Of a stretch of 64,000 nucleotides of DNA, positions 25,701 to 64,000 are shown piece by piece. Every line of letters begins with the position of its first letter. Positions within the stretch are counted from its first letter, which is position 1. This DNA comes from Apus apus (lineage: Eukaryota > Chordata > Aves > Apodiformes > Apodidae), in contig NC_067285.1 of assembly GCF_020740795.1 (NCBI RefSeq), positions 16,856,001 to 16,920,000 of the forward strand, read 5' to 3'. The translations under genes and the position numbers were made by a program. Below the pieces are notes generated by a model that made no database searches, was not told where the DNA came from, and was given only the letters and a program-made list of their open reading frames with translations.

Positions 25701-26460
25701 ATATGGAAAACATTACAAACATTACAGACAAGGGAAGATGACAGAGGGGAGGACATGCAGACCTTTGACATCATGCCTGAAAGTTGTACCTAAAAAACAA
25801 GTCTAGCTGTTCCAGCAGCATAAACCCACCAATATGTCATAGTACAGTCAAGGTTTGTGAAAGAATTGACATTTTTTGGTATCTTACTTGTATCTGCAGT
25901 TCTCCACTATTTAGAATACCAAATGTGGTAGGAAGAGGATGAGAGCTGGCAGATCTTGACAGATCTGTGTATAAATGTTTTTTCCTTGCAATGATGCCTG
26001 AAAACACCAGAGGATGTCCAGGGTTTTTTTGTTGGTTTTTTGTTGTGGTTTTTTTCATAGAAACAATCAAGTCACCACATTCCTTTTGTTTAGACCATAC
26101 AGTTTGAGACCAGGCTACTAAACCTCAGTTTCTGCAGTATGCCTTTATCAGATCCATCAGGATCCAGCATCTGTGGAGGTATGGGCAACACCTCATACTT
26201 CCGCTGTTTCTCAGTATTGCAAACTCTGCGTGAAAACACAAACACACTGGTGCTACTGAATGCCAGATGTTGTAGCCTAGGAAGAGGAGCTAGGCAAGAA
26301 ATCACAGATCCAGGAGAGAAAGAAGATTTACCCGGGTCTTGTCGAAGTTCTCCTTGACTTTGAAGCTGCTTACTCGGCAGTCCCGCTCTGCTGTGCTGCT
26401 GCCCAGCAAGGCCAGTGCCAGCAGCAGCAGCCAGGGCAGAGCTCCCTCCGTGTGCACCAT
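19733..26460 (-). CDS. RBP4: RBP4, plasma retinol-binding protein
   Basis: Secreted lipocalin that carries all-trans-retinol from liver in plasma, bound to transthyretin. Five coding exons on the minus strand (26460-26332, 25662-25526, 25367-25261, 23654-23442, 19746-19733) join in frame to 199 residues. Residues 1-24 form a signal peptide (Leu-rich core, small residues before the cleavage point); the mature chain begins [17 protein letters not shown]. The lipocalin GxW motif is [14 protein letters not shown]; later motifs are [35 protein letters not shown] and [18 protein letters not shown]. The six disulfide cysteines (mature 4, 70, 120, 129, 160, 174) are all present. The C-terminus is HNGFCS, lacking the longer tail of mammalian RBP4. 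A noncoding first exon lies upstream; FFAR4 converges on its 3' end. Confidence 0.96.
19747..23441 (-). other. RBP4: RBP4 last intron with old CR1 remnants
   Basis: A 3.7-kb intron between the fourth coding exon and the tiny last coding exon. It is AT-rich. From about 21535 to 23060 it holds degenerate repeat sequence listed separately. No conserved ORF. Confidence 0.75.
21535..23060 (-). mobile_element. Ancient CR1-type LINE remnant(s), antisense
   Basis: Degenerate matches in order to the antisense of CR1 ORF2: GGTAAACTGTTCCAAAAG with TTAATGACC near 22300, ACACTGGGAGATCACATTC with AGCTGATTCACC near 22605, and TTCTTCTAGATCATTGATTAA near 22770. A second degenerate stretch at 21880-22140 resembles another part of the same antisense body, and 21535-21600 (AATCAGACCAGCACC, CCCAATATCCT) resembles a common old amniote repeat. 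Reading frames are destroyed; borders are approximate. Confidence 0.5.
23442..23654 (-). CDS. RBP4: RBP4 fourth coding exon
   Basis: 213 nt from TCTTCCAG|ATGATG to CATAATG|GTAAGA. It encodes [19 protein letters not shown], then [17 protein letters not shown] and KYRVIVHN. It ends one base into a Gly codon. Confidence 0.96.
25261..25367 (-). CDS. RBP4: RBP4 third coding exon
   Basis: 107 nt from ATTATAG|TAACTGG to AAAGGAA|GTGAGT. It encodes [19 protein letters not shown] and [13 protein letters not shown], with split Asn codons at both ends. The preceding intron is only about 158 bp. Confidence 0.96.
25526..25662 (-). CDS. RBP4: RBP4 second coding exon
   Basis: 137 nt from CTTGCAG|TACAGTGGC to CTCTTCAA|GTAAGT. 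It encodes [17 protein letters not shown] through GRVRLF and two bases of an Asn codon completed by the next exon. Confidence 0.96.
26332..26460 (-). CDS. RBP4: RBP4 first coding exon (signal peptide)
   Basis: The ATG at 26460 follows a CAG acceptor by seven bases (CAG|GGCCAGG ATG). The exon encodes residues 1-43, starting [14 protein letters not shown] and ending ENFDKTR, then CGG|GTAAAT. The coding part is 129 nt, phase 0. Confidence 0.95.
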
Positions 26461-26630
26461 CCTGGCCCTGCAGCAACAGCAAACAGATAGAGAATAGCAT
26501 CAGAAACAGACTGTCACACAAGCAGGGAAGGCTGCCCCAAGAGGTCCCCAGGACATCATGCAGCTTTCCCTCATGCATGTGCAGACAAGGCACCCAGCTG
26601 CCCCCAGCCCCCCACAGCAGGGTCTCTTAC

Positions 26631-26678
26631 AGACAGTGCCGGTCCCTGTAGCCTCTTGAGAGCTCAAGCGCTGATGGC
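26631..26678 (-). other. RBP4: RBP4 noncoding first exon (predicted)
   Basis: On the minus strand a short 5' UTR exon is predicted to end CACTGTCT|GTAAGAG at 26631 and to splice to the CAG acceptor at 26468-26470, just before the ATG. Its start is set by the TATA-like box about 30 bp upstream. Mammalian RBP4 also has a noncoding first exon. Confidence 0.6.
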
Positions 26679-26703
26679 AGCAGTGGGGTCCCAGGCACGG
26701 AAT

Positions 26704-26711
26704 GATTTATG
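26704..26711 (-). promoter_or_regulatory. RBP4: TATA-like box of RBP4
   Basis: The minus strand reads CTACATAAATCATT, with the TATA-like core about 30 bp before the predicted start and in G/C-richer surroundings. This suits a liver-type focused promoter. It is inferred from position only. Confidence 0.5.
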
Positions 26712-28540
26712 TAGTCCTGGGCTTTCGCAACTCCCCGAGGGACAGGGCCAGCACTGGAGGGGGAGGAGGGAGGCAGGCAGATGCATGCCTCAGGCTGGGG
26801 CCTCTTCACAACAGCTTCTTGCATAACACCCATGGGCTCAGGTGGTCTTTGACCCTGACCTGTAGCCAAGCAGGCGCTAGGAGCAAATGCCTCTCTATGG
26901 TTTTCCTAATCCGAAGGCAGGGCTCACATCAGGGGGTAGGGGTGTGCACATGTGGGAAGAACAAAGGAAAAGAGAGGCACGCCATCTTTGCACTGGGGAG
27001 AGTGAGCTGCCTCCACCACCTCTCTGATTTTACACACTGCACTCCAAAGTCCTTCTTACCCAATGTGCTCAATCCAGTTACAAGGTGCAGACTTGTTTCC
27101 TGCATTGCCTCCCCAAATTCCTTTCCTCTCTTCCCCTGATAAACAGTGGCAAATATACTTGCAAGTTTCTGCTAATGTTTCTGAAATCCTGTTCATGCCA
27201 GAACCTCTTCAGGACTTCATGACTGGTTCCCTTTTACTTCCCAAAGGCTGTCCCAGGAGCTAAACCATCCTATGATCAGTTCCCAGATACAGGAACCAGG
27301 ACCCTGCAAATCTGCAAGAAGGCAAAAGAGTAATTTTGTGTGGTACTGCAAAGGTGACAGGACATATGTGTGGTCTCCAAAGGCCCAAGTGCATGTATGC
27401 ACATCTGAACCTTTTAACATCAATTTTAAAACAGAGCTTCCAGAATTTCTATTCTGTTTTTGGCAAACTGTTTTCAGTTATATAAACCATTATTGTTTTC
27501 TCCTGTTCAGGCAAGTTTTGCTGCCTCTCAGTCAATATTTGCTCTATAGTTTCAACATCTTTAGGAAGCATTAGAGAAAACCGGTTAATTATTTTCTAGA
27601 TATGTAACCAGGGCAGGATAGGAATGATTGTTACCAAGAGAACTAATTCACCTACTTTTTTCACCTCCCAATTTTGAAAGAATAGAGGCAGTATCTTGTT
27701 AGTTGAAAGGTCTGTGTTCATTACTTTAAGAATTAAGCAAAAATGCAGTTTAAATATGGAGATACCAACACAATATATAAAATCCTTTGATTATAGCTGA
27801 TGTACAGGATTAAAACAATTTATTCAGAATGGCCTTTCCGAGAAACTTACTTCAGCTTTCTACACCTTTCTTTTATTAATAAAAGTATTAAAATTTTTAC
27901 TGTTGTTGCCCTTTGTGATCTTTTCCATATGTAGGGCAAACAGTGGCACCAATTATTTGATTTATCTGTTATTCTTTCTTGTCCGCTTTGTGTTGGAGTC
28001 TTCTTGCATAGAAAGTATATTTTAAATCACTTTCTCAAACATCAAATGCTCAGGGCTACTTCAAGTCTGCTCTGAAGCCTTTGATTTCCTGTATAACATC
28101 AGACACTAAAAATTCCATTTTGTTTAACATTAAGCTTCTATTTGGAGTAAAGAACTTACTTGACACAGGTAGGCAGAAATGTTGATGCATATTAATTGTC
28201 CTCAAACTTTCAACAGTTGTCTTTCAATAAGCCAATGTTTCAATTTTTAAACTGAAATTTTCATGTTTCCTAATTCCCACAGTGATGAAAGAGAAACAGA
28301 AATCTGTATCTCTCTAGTGTCTTTTAGAACTTTGCTCCATACCTGGCAATGGTGATGCCAGTTATACACACACACACATATATGCATTTTTACAAAACTC
28401 TTACAAAACAATCAGTAGTCTTAATATGTTAATTCATCATACAAGATCAAAATTAACATGGGTTTTCTTTGTTCATTGTCTCACATGACAGATAGCAAAA
28501 AGAGGGATTATAGCTTAATTTCTAACCTTTAAATCTATTA

Positions 28541-28594
28541 CTTTCTTTACTACCAAATAAAACAGTTCTTTCTTTACTACCAAATAAAACAGTT
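28541..28594. repeat. Exact 27-bp tandem duplication
   Basis: Two identical adjacent 27-bp copies beginning CTTTCTTTACTACCAAATAA. The perfect identity suggests a recent event or a polymorphic locus. Confidence 0.95.
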
Positions 28595-31039
28595 CTTTCC
28601 TTATTCTCTTCTAATCTGTGAAATATAATTTCTCCTAAGTTCGTCCTTTTCAAAAATCTGCTTTATATTCCCAGAGAGTTTATTTCAGGAGCAAATTTAT
28701 TCCTATAAATTTTGTCAATAATAGAATTATCCGTGAAAATTCTATGGCAAAGGTTTTCAAAGGAGTCTACAGTCACCCATCCGAATGAATCAAAACCTGA
28801 TGAGATTTGATCACCTCTGAAAATCTAGGTCAGCAATTCCATTACAGTTACTGCATGTTGTCCAGGTGCAATCCAGGTTTCATTAAAACAAAAATAATAA
28901 TAGGATTAGCTCTAAATTTGTGCAAGAGCAATTACAAATTCTTAAATTAATCTGAGGTCATCAACAAAAATCAGAAACATGTAATTTTGTATTAGCCATG
29001 GCACAGCATTTCTTAAATTGTGTGCCTTCACTGATTCTGCAAAGTCTGGCAACTCGTTTCTGGTGGAGGTGCCTGGCAGAGACATAGTAATTATTACTTT
29101 TAATTCATTCAAATCCTCAAGTCTGGGATCCCTACAAACTCTACATAATGCCTGAGAAAACTCTGTTTTCAGCTGTTATCACTGTGGATTTGTGGGAGTG
29201 CAACTGCAGCAGAGTCACACCAGTATTTCCCAGTCAGATTTCAACAACAGCACAAGAGGACCTGGTCAAATCAGTACAATCTGAAGACTACATAGAAAAA
29301 GTTTGGCTCTATGTCACTTCTGGCTTAGCTATACTTCCAACTCTGCCAACCTGAGACGGTATACATTAATGAAGACCTTTCACAGATACAGCTAAAGCAG
29401 TTCTTGGTTCAATGGCACAAGTGTTTTTTAGCCAAAAAGGCTCTTCTGTTAAGTCAGCTGTGTCTAGATCAGGAGTGTATCGGAGGAGAGATGGAAGGTT
29501 GCTGGCAGACCAGCATTGTTATGGCAATCCAAGGGTGAATTTTTTCTCAGTCCTCACAGATGTAGCTATGCCAGCACAACTACGTAAACTCATAAAACAG
29601 TGTAAACTTTGCCTCAGTTAATCATCGTTTGGATTTGAGAAATGATGTGAGCAAGTGATCCTCATCCAGATCTTTGGAACCTGGATATACTCCTTGCAGA
29701 TTTGTCCTTCTCATGCAAACAGAAATTAACAGAATTTGGGACAGGATTTCAATTGATTCTGAGAGCAATGTGCATAGATCAAGTCAATGACATCAAATGA
29801 TTCCTGGCTTCTGGAAAAGCTCAGATAATTAAATTTAAAAGAATTATTAAAATATTGTTAACACATAAACATGCAAATAACCTTTAATATAAAGCATACA
29901 TTTACAAAACTTTTGTTAAGTTCAACACCAAGCTTGATAAATTTCCTATATGACTTTTCATTCTGATGTTTAAAGCTGGCAGCATATTTTGGATATTATA
30001 GAAAGTTTTTTAAAAGTCAGTATGTATTTCCTGGAACGGTATTTAACTGAAGGGGGGAAAGTCTTCTACCTTTGAATTTTGCCAAGAGGCCAAAAAAGGG
30101 CATAACTTCTGGCAGTGATTCTGTGATTGAAGTATTTTTTACATTAATAGCCTGTAAAATTCTGCAATATTTTCCATTAGAAAATACACAGAAAAGGCCA
30201 GGTTTTCAAAGGAAATGAAAGAAATGAAGTTTTCATTGTACGAGTTATTTTTGTTTCATGTAGGACTTTATAATAAAAAGGAAGAGAGCCAATTTAGTAT
30301 TTAAAACATTGTTAGCACTGCAATATTGAAGCTTTAAATATTAAAAGAACTAGAATTTTATTTGTGGTCAGAAAAGTAAGTCTGGCTGTTAGGAGAAAGC
30401 TGGCTCAATGAACTGGTAATGGGAAATAGAGCATCTTTTTCCAGCCAGACTGCACATAAATTGAAAGACTTTTTGCTGACTTCTTATCGTTTTTTATTTA
30501 TAGAGTGCCATTCACAAACATGGGTTCCATTAAGCTCTTAGGGGAAGATTTTGCAGGGGAATGAATGACTGCTGTGTGCATAGAGCAATGGATTCAAGTG
30601 CAGCCAATGCCCCATGTAACCAGGCTCATATTAACAAGTAACATGAAAAAAAAATGGCATGAGGTGAGCCAAGGAGCTCTGTGTACTTTGTAAAGGACAA
30701 CTATGTACACTGTCACCATCACAACTGTTCCCCTTGGTGGCACTCTGAGTACAGAGGTCAAGGACAGAATGCAATTGAGAAGACTGCCCTTTGCACCATG
30801 ACAGCCTGTGTGCTACCTGTTTCTGAAATCTAATGTCATTACATTATGCTTAAGGAGTAAATTTACCTTGAACTCTTTATAAACAGTATTAAAAAAAAAA
30901 AAGGCAGCTTAAAATGGTACCTTTATTCTCTTTACCAAACTGTGATTCTGAATTGAAATGTTTTTCTAGATGAATTACTAAAATGGCAAAAACTTGACAC
31001 AACAATGTAAAGATTGCCAACAGGCTGGCCAGCCTGGTG

Positions 31040-31280
31040 AAGGGAGCTTAAAACTATGAATAAAGGCACAGACGTGATGGACCAAGTCCAGCAAAGAGCC
31101 ATGAAGACCATTGAGTAATAAGAGAATATGACAAAAGAAGAGGCTGAGAGAGCTGGGACTGGTCAGCCTGAACAGGGCTCGGGGGGATCTTATGAAGTGT
31201 ATAAATATCTGGCAGGATGGTAAAAAGAAGACAGAGTCAGACGCTTCTCAGTGGTGCTGAGAAATATTCACAATAATAAA
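31040..31280 (+). mobile_element. Eroded CR1 LINE fragment
   Basis: Degenerate CR1 ORF2 3' body: CCAGCAAAGAGCCATGAAGA, then GGCTGAGAGAGCTGGGACTG and CAGCCTGAACAGGGCTC, then TCAGACGCTTCTCAGTGGT. Frames are broken and the 3' tail is absent. Confidence 0.75.
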
Positions 31281-34200
31281 AAATGGTCAGGTAACCTAAG
31301 ATCACCTTGGAGTAAATGTGAGAGTGGATGAGATTAAAAGACTATGGTCCTTTGTTCCGTTCATGTAATAAAATTCATGCCAAGCTATCAAGAAACCCAG
31401 GCTCATGCTTAAAGCAACGGTGCATCTGGTTAACTCCTTTGAGCTAGACTGGCCGTTTAGTTCAGGAACTCTTCCCTGGAAACTAAAATCTCTGTTCACT
31501 ACTTACTTCATGAACCCCCAGAGATAACCATTTTTAACAGACCAGGAACATTTGCAGACATGTGGGAAAAGCAGCTAGCTTACTATCTTCAGTGTTTGCA
31601 TTTTTAAAATTACTTTTGTAAGAAAAGGGTCAGAAAATGCTTTTAAAAGAAACATAAAAGTTGAGGTTGTTTATAAAGATAAAGGTCCCCCAAACCACAG
31701 CATATCAGTGATACCAAAACATTTCAGTGCCAAAACCTGTCTGCTTCAGGGGCACACAGTACCCCTAAATACCTACAGAATCCGTTCTCCTCACCTAATA
31801 ATTTAGAAAAAAATGAATATTATTTCTGAATATTATTTTATTGAATTATATATATGAATCTCTGATGTCCAGAGAGTGGCCAAAAAATTATGCACATCAA
31901 AGCCATGTAATTGAAATAAACATATTTGATCTGTGTTGCTTCAGAAAATCTTAACTGAGTGAACTACAGTAACTGCTATCAAGATGGACAGAGGTGCTCA
32001 AATACCAACACTGAGCTGAACTGGGAAACCTTATAAATACCTTTGACATTTACATGCTGCTTCAATCTATTTAAATAACCACGTCTGTCAGTTATCCTTC
32101 TTAGGGTTTCTCTGTATCACCAGGGCTCAGGAATGGTCTGCTACTAAGAACTACTCCATAAATAGTTTCACTTCTGTAGTAACTACAAATGTCAAAAGCA
32201 AATTACATCATATGTATTAAAATCACAAAGCACATATATTTCTGATATAAGAGTCAGAAACATTTTTTTGTTGTTGTTTAGTTTCTTGTAATAATCCTAA
32301 ATACAAATGGAATTAGCCCTACTAAAGATAAAGTGTTCAATAGTGTGGAAAATGAGAGTAAAGGACATAGAACTAAAAATAAAGGTCTTGTTCCAGCACA
32401 GAAACTTCAAATCAGTTACAACGCTAGCACTCCAAAATGTTTCAATGGTCTAATTTACAAAACTATTTAAAATACTGGTACTGATATAAGGTACATCTAT
32501 GTACTAAACTACATTTTAATTTCTATCAAATCACTTCAATTTTTTGGTTTGCCTTAATTTTTTTATGGTTAATCAGTACATACATAGACTTCACAATGAA
32601 ACACAGTATGACTAAAACAGCAGTTGTTACAAAAAATCCAACTTAACTGTCTTCCAAACATATACTTCATAAAGAACTTTTCTAGGCTTCTGATACTTCT
32701 TTCCATGTCATTTTACAAACACTTAACAAAGCAATAGTAAGAGCGAATCTAAATTAAGGCCAAAAAAATTGTTAGGTAATTTAAGAATTTTTATATGGCA
32801 ACCCAGCTACATCTGAATTCTTTTGTTACTAATACAGATTTATTGCCTTACAGTACTGCCTAATGGGAAAATGACCTTTATTTGTTTTCTCAAAGTACAA
32901 ACAGTGTAATTTATCATTTGTAAAAACAGCTGGGCCTGAGGGAGATTTGGTGGAACCATGGTAAGTATTTTAAGTGGTTTTGCATATTGAAAAAAATTAT
33001 AATAAAATAGTTGGCTCTCAAAAATGTTGGCTCACCAATTGCCCTACCCCCAAAGAAAACAGTAACTCTGTTAGGTTGCCTTTCTTCACTTACTCTCCCT
33101 GTACAGAATGACAGGCTTCCATATTTCATAGAATGAATGCAATCACAATATAAAGAACAAACAATGTTTGTAAGCTGGTTTTTTTCACGTGTTAAAGATG
33201 AATATGTAAACCTTACACAAGATAATTTTAAAAAATATTTTAGCTGAGCATGAGAACAGTCCTCTATAGACCCTTCCTACTTCAAAGAAATTACTATGTA
33301 CAATGTTCCAAAGCCAGCAAGAAAACATGACAGAACAGGTAATAAAAAAAAAAGAAAAAAAAAGTTACTATTCCTTCACATAATTTCATTGGACATCTTC
33401 AACTTACTCTATTTTAAAGAGCAGCATGAAAAATATCAAGCTACAAATCAGGCACATCACAGATGTAGAGAAATGCTATAACTCAGTAAATACATAAAAA
33501 ATATTTTCAAGCCTCTATTGCTTGTATACATATTAATCAAATTATGAAAAAACCCCACTATTCAAAGACTAAGATATATGTATATTTTTTATGGTGGTTT
33601 TGTGAACTGTACACGCATGAACAGTACAAGCATAGAATCATGAGAACATCTCGCTGTGCTGCAGCTGCACAGTCCTGACATTAAGATTATTATCAGCAGC
33701 TCACACCTGTAAAGAAAATCTGTCAGCCCTCAACCACCAGTGAGGGTCCTACACTGCCCGCCAGGCTGCCAGGGGTAAGTAATAACGCAAGAGAAAAGGA
33801 ACCGAGCCAGAATGTGTCCATACTGTACCGATTTTCATATGCATTTTTAAATCTTGATGGCAACTACAATCTGGCAACAACCAGTGTCTTACATAGCATT
33901 TCATATCAGAGTCAGAGAGAATACAAATGTACTGAGTTAGCTGCCATTACAGACCAATCACTGACCTTCTTTGTGCATGAGAGGATCAGTGTCAGTTGCC
34001 TGTGTTGATTCTTTAAGCTCTGTTGATAAAAATGGATGTTGATACTATGTGGCCTCTGGCAGACAAATAAAATTGTACTTTTGAGAATGACTCTTTTCAA
34101 ATGAAACATTGCCAAAGGTTATGTGGTCTTTCCTTACTCCAAGAATTTTTCTGCTCTCTGATCAATATGCCACAAACAGAAATAAGATGAATTGTATTGC

Positions 34201-35009
34201 AGCCATCCTACTTTGCTGAAATTCAGATCTGTTTCAATGAACACAGATAATTTTCTGTCATAGTTGGCACTCAACTGAAACTCAGCCTTCTCAGTCATGT
34301 AGACCTGGGGCATTTGCTTCTAAAATTCAAGACAATTTTCACCATTCCTTTTCCGTTCATGTGAGTAATGCTGAACTTTCAATGGTATGAAACTTCAAAC
34401 GTTCTAATGCTACACCCGGACTCAAGATTCCCTCCCTGACCTCTGCCTGACAGTTATTACCATTTTTCTGCTATTGAAGAGAGGAGAGATCTTCCACTTT
34501 TTCTGAAGAAGGCATAAAGGGAACTACAATACTTGCAGGACCCTGTCTGGTTATTTATGCTTATAGAGTAAAAATTTGTCATCTGAACTCAATTTCAATT
34601 CAGCCATTTTATGATTTTATACTTTCCTTTAGACTATCTACTTTTGAAAAACGTTACATAGAACTCTCTGCTGAGTAAAATTCTAATTATTTTTCTCCAT
34701 CTTCACCTGGGTAAATTACTTGAGCAAGCTCAGACTTCTGTAAGGTCTTTAGGATTTCATCCATTTTATGCATGTGTAGCTTCATCATTATTTTCTATTA
34801 ATAATCTAATTTCAATAATGTCCTGACTATTTTGAGGAAAACTGAGTTTTTCAGTTTTAAAATTTTCTCTGTACATTCCATTTTCCTTCCCTTAAGTACC
34901 TTTCACAAATACACATGTGTACATCCGTGCACGTGTATAGTGTGGGCTAAGTATCTAAGTGGAATTCCGCTTACTAAGTCTCAATGGGAACTTTTGGGTG
35001 TATAGTGCA

Positions 35010-35036
35010 ATATATATATATATATATACACACATA
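35010..35036. repeat. (TA)n(CA)n microsatellite upstream of PDE6C
   Basis: A pure TA run passing into ACACACA about 390 bp before the PDE6C start codon. Confidence 0.9.
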
Positions 35037-35129
35037 CTGTGAATGAAGGAGATAGCATACAGGTATACATATCGGACAATTTTATAAGGTCTAAGAACTA
35101 ATAGGTTAGTTTAAAATGCTAAAATTATT

Positions 35130-35195
35130 CCCTTGGGATTGCTGAGCTAAGAGTGCTCAAGGATTTAGCGTCCTGACATCTCTTTAATTAGCAGT
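35130..35195 (+). promoter_or_regulatory. Candidate photoreceptor regulatory cluster of PDE6C
   Basis: About 230-290 bp upstream of the ATG lie a GGATT core (35136-35140) abutting TGCTGA (35140-35145), GGATTTA (35161-35167) and TTAATTA (35184-35190). GGATTA/TAATCC is the CRX/OTX core, TGCTGA a large-MAF/NRL half site, and TTAATTA a homeodomain core. Short motifs like these occur by chance, so this is a position-based inference. Confidence 0.3.
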
Positions 35196-35419
35196 CCAAG
35201 ATCTCACACTAAGATGCTAAGCCAGTGCCTTCTGTCATACCTCAAGAGTTTTAGAAGGCTTGGAAGCCACAGAGGAAGGTGAATGTACTATGCCTGTGAG
35301 CTATACAATATGTACAAAGTACTGTTTTCTTACTAGTATCAAGCTAGGACTTCTTGCTACCATTCCTGCTTTGATGGTGATGCACTTCTAAAAGAAATCC
35401 TAAGAACAATCCAGCAAAA

Positions 35420-63403
<27,984 letters not shown>

Positions 63404-64000
63404 TACTTTGTCTCAGACACCATTTCTGCTACTGAAAAGACATCTAGGAAGAACTTCAATGAGCCCCAGTGGATTTCTGCTTCGCTTAGAATAGTAAAAA
63501 TCAATCTCTTTACAATCCTCTTAAACACTTGCCATTTGTTTGAAACAGTTTTTAATGGAGTAAGCAAACATTATGATTAAAAATTAGAAAATTAAAAGAA
63601 AAAATAGTGTTGCAAAATGAGCTAATTGTGCACTCTAGATATTTGTGTCACTCAATTTATATACAGTATTTTTTATATAAAAAAAAGTAACTTCTGCACA
63701 CTGTCCAGAAAAAATATAAACAATTTTGACAAATCTTATATGAAATTACTGAATGAAATCTAACATGTAAAATTTAAAGAAAAAATTGTGGTTTCCATAA
63801 CTTGTATATTTAGATTTTTATATTAAGTGTATTTCCTTAATCTGGAACTGTGTCCTTTTCCTTCATTCTCAATACTATATGAAGTTCTAGAGTAAACATC
63901 TTCACTTTAGGAATGGTTAACACAATTTCCTGGGTCATCTCTTATTAAAGGTAGGCCCACAGTACAAATAAAGCTGGAAATTGTGGCTGTAGCTCAGAAA
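63404..64000 (+). other. PDE6C: PDE6C 3' UTR
   Basis: AT-rich sequence after the stop running to the window edge, with a poly(A) signal near the end. No coding potential. Confidence 0.7.
63967..63972 (+). terminator. PDE6C polyadenylation signal (candidate)
   Basis: AATAAA about 565 nt after the PDE6C stop, followed by AGCTGG and GT-rich GTGGCTGTAG, which resembles a downstream element. Cleavage would fall near the end of the window. Confidence 0.65.

Larger units (their letters stand above)
26715..35100. other. Intergenic RBP4-PDE6C
   Basis: About 8.4 kb between the divergent RBP4 and PDE6C promoters. It is AT-rich apart from the first 400 bp. It contains a (CA)n tract at 28364-28382, an exact 27-bp tandem duplication at 28541-28594, an eroded CR1 copy near 31040-31280, A-rich runs near 33340, and a (TA)n(CA)n tract at 35010-35036. 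No conserved protein exon was recognised. Confidence 0.6.

Noticed and set aside
26702-27139. 145-residue plus-strand ORF upstream of RBP4
   Set aside because: It overlaps the RBP4 promoter in antisense, with no recognisable domain, bias or splice support.

Overview
The window is vertebrate nuclear DNA, almost certainly from a bird. Intron-split genes with GT..AG junctions, CR1 LINE fragments ending in ATTCTATG-type 3' octamers, and compact introns all point that way. The species cannot be fixed from the sequence. No prokaryotic operon, CRISPR array, rRNA, tRNA or intact retrovirus was seen. Gene content, order and orientation match the block on human chromosome 10q23.33: CEP55(+), FFAR4(+), RBP4(-), PDE6C(+). 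Gene names rest on recognised protein motifs and on exon junctions whose phases join without error; no database search was possible.

Layout. 1-5.2 kb: the last four coding exons and 3' UTR of CEP55, a cytokinesis scaffold; its 5' part lies outside the window. 5.2-12.1 kb: intergenic, with one old and one young CR1 fragment. 12.1-19.16 kb: FFAR4 (GPR120), a long-chain fatty-acid GPCR in three coding exons (356 aa). Its first exon lies in a CpG-rich island followed by an 18-bp minisatellite. 19.5-26.7 kb: RBP4 on the minus strand, complete at 199 aa, with a noncoding first exon and a last coding exon that supplies only three whole residues and the stop. FFAR4 and RBP4 converge tail to tail, with polyadenylation signals about 0.4 kb apart. 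26.7-35.4 kb: intergenic. 35.4-64.0 kb: PDE6C, the cone phosphodiesterase alpha-prime subunit, complete in 22 coding exons (869 aa). Its 10.6-kb first intron contains three CR1 fragments, and a poly(A) signal lies just before the window end.

How the genes relate. They do not form an operon-like unit. RBP4 (plasma retinol transport) and PDE6C (cone phototransduction) are both linked to vision, and FFAR4 and RBP4 are both linked to metabolism, but the sequence shows only neighbourhood. No wholly new system was found. The points most worth a second look are the tiny last coding exon of RBP4 that restores one disulfide cysteine, the coding-compatible minisatellite next to FFAR4 exon 1, the Ala/Gly run before the PDE6C CaaX box, the weak PDE6C exon 12 donor, and an inverted CR1 pair in PDE6C intron 1.
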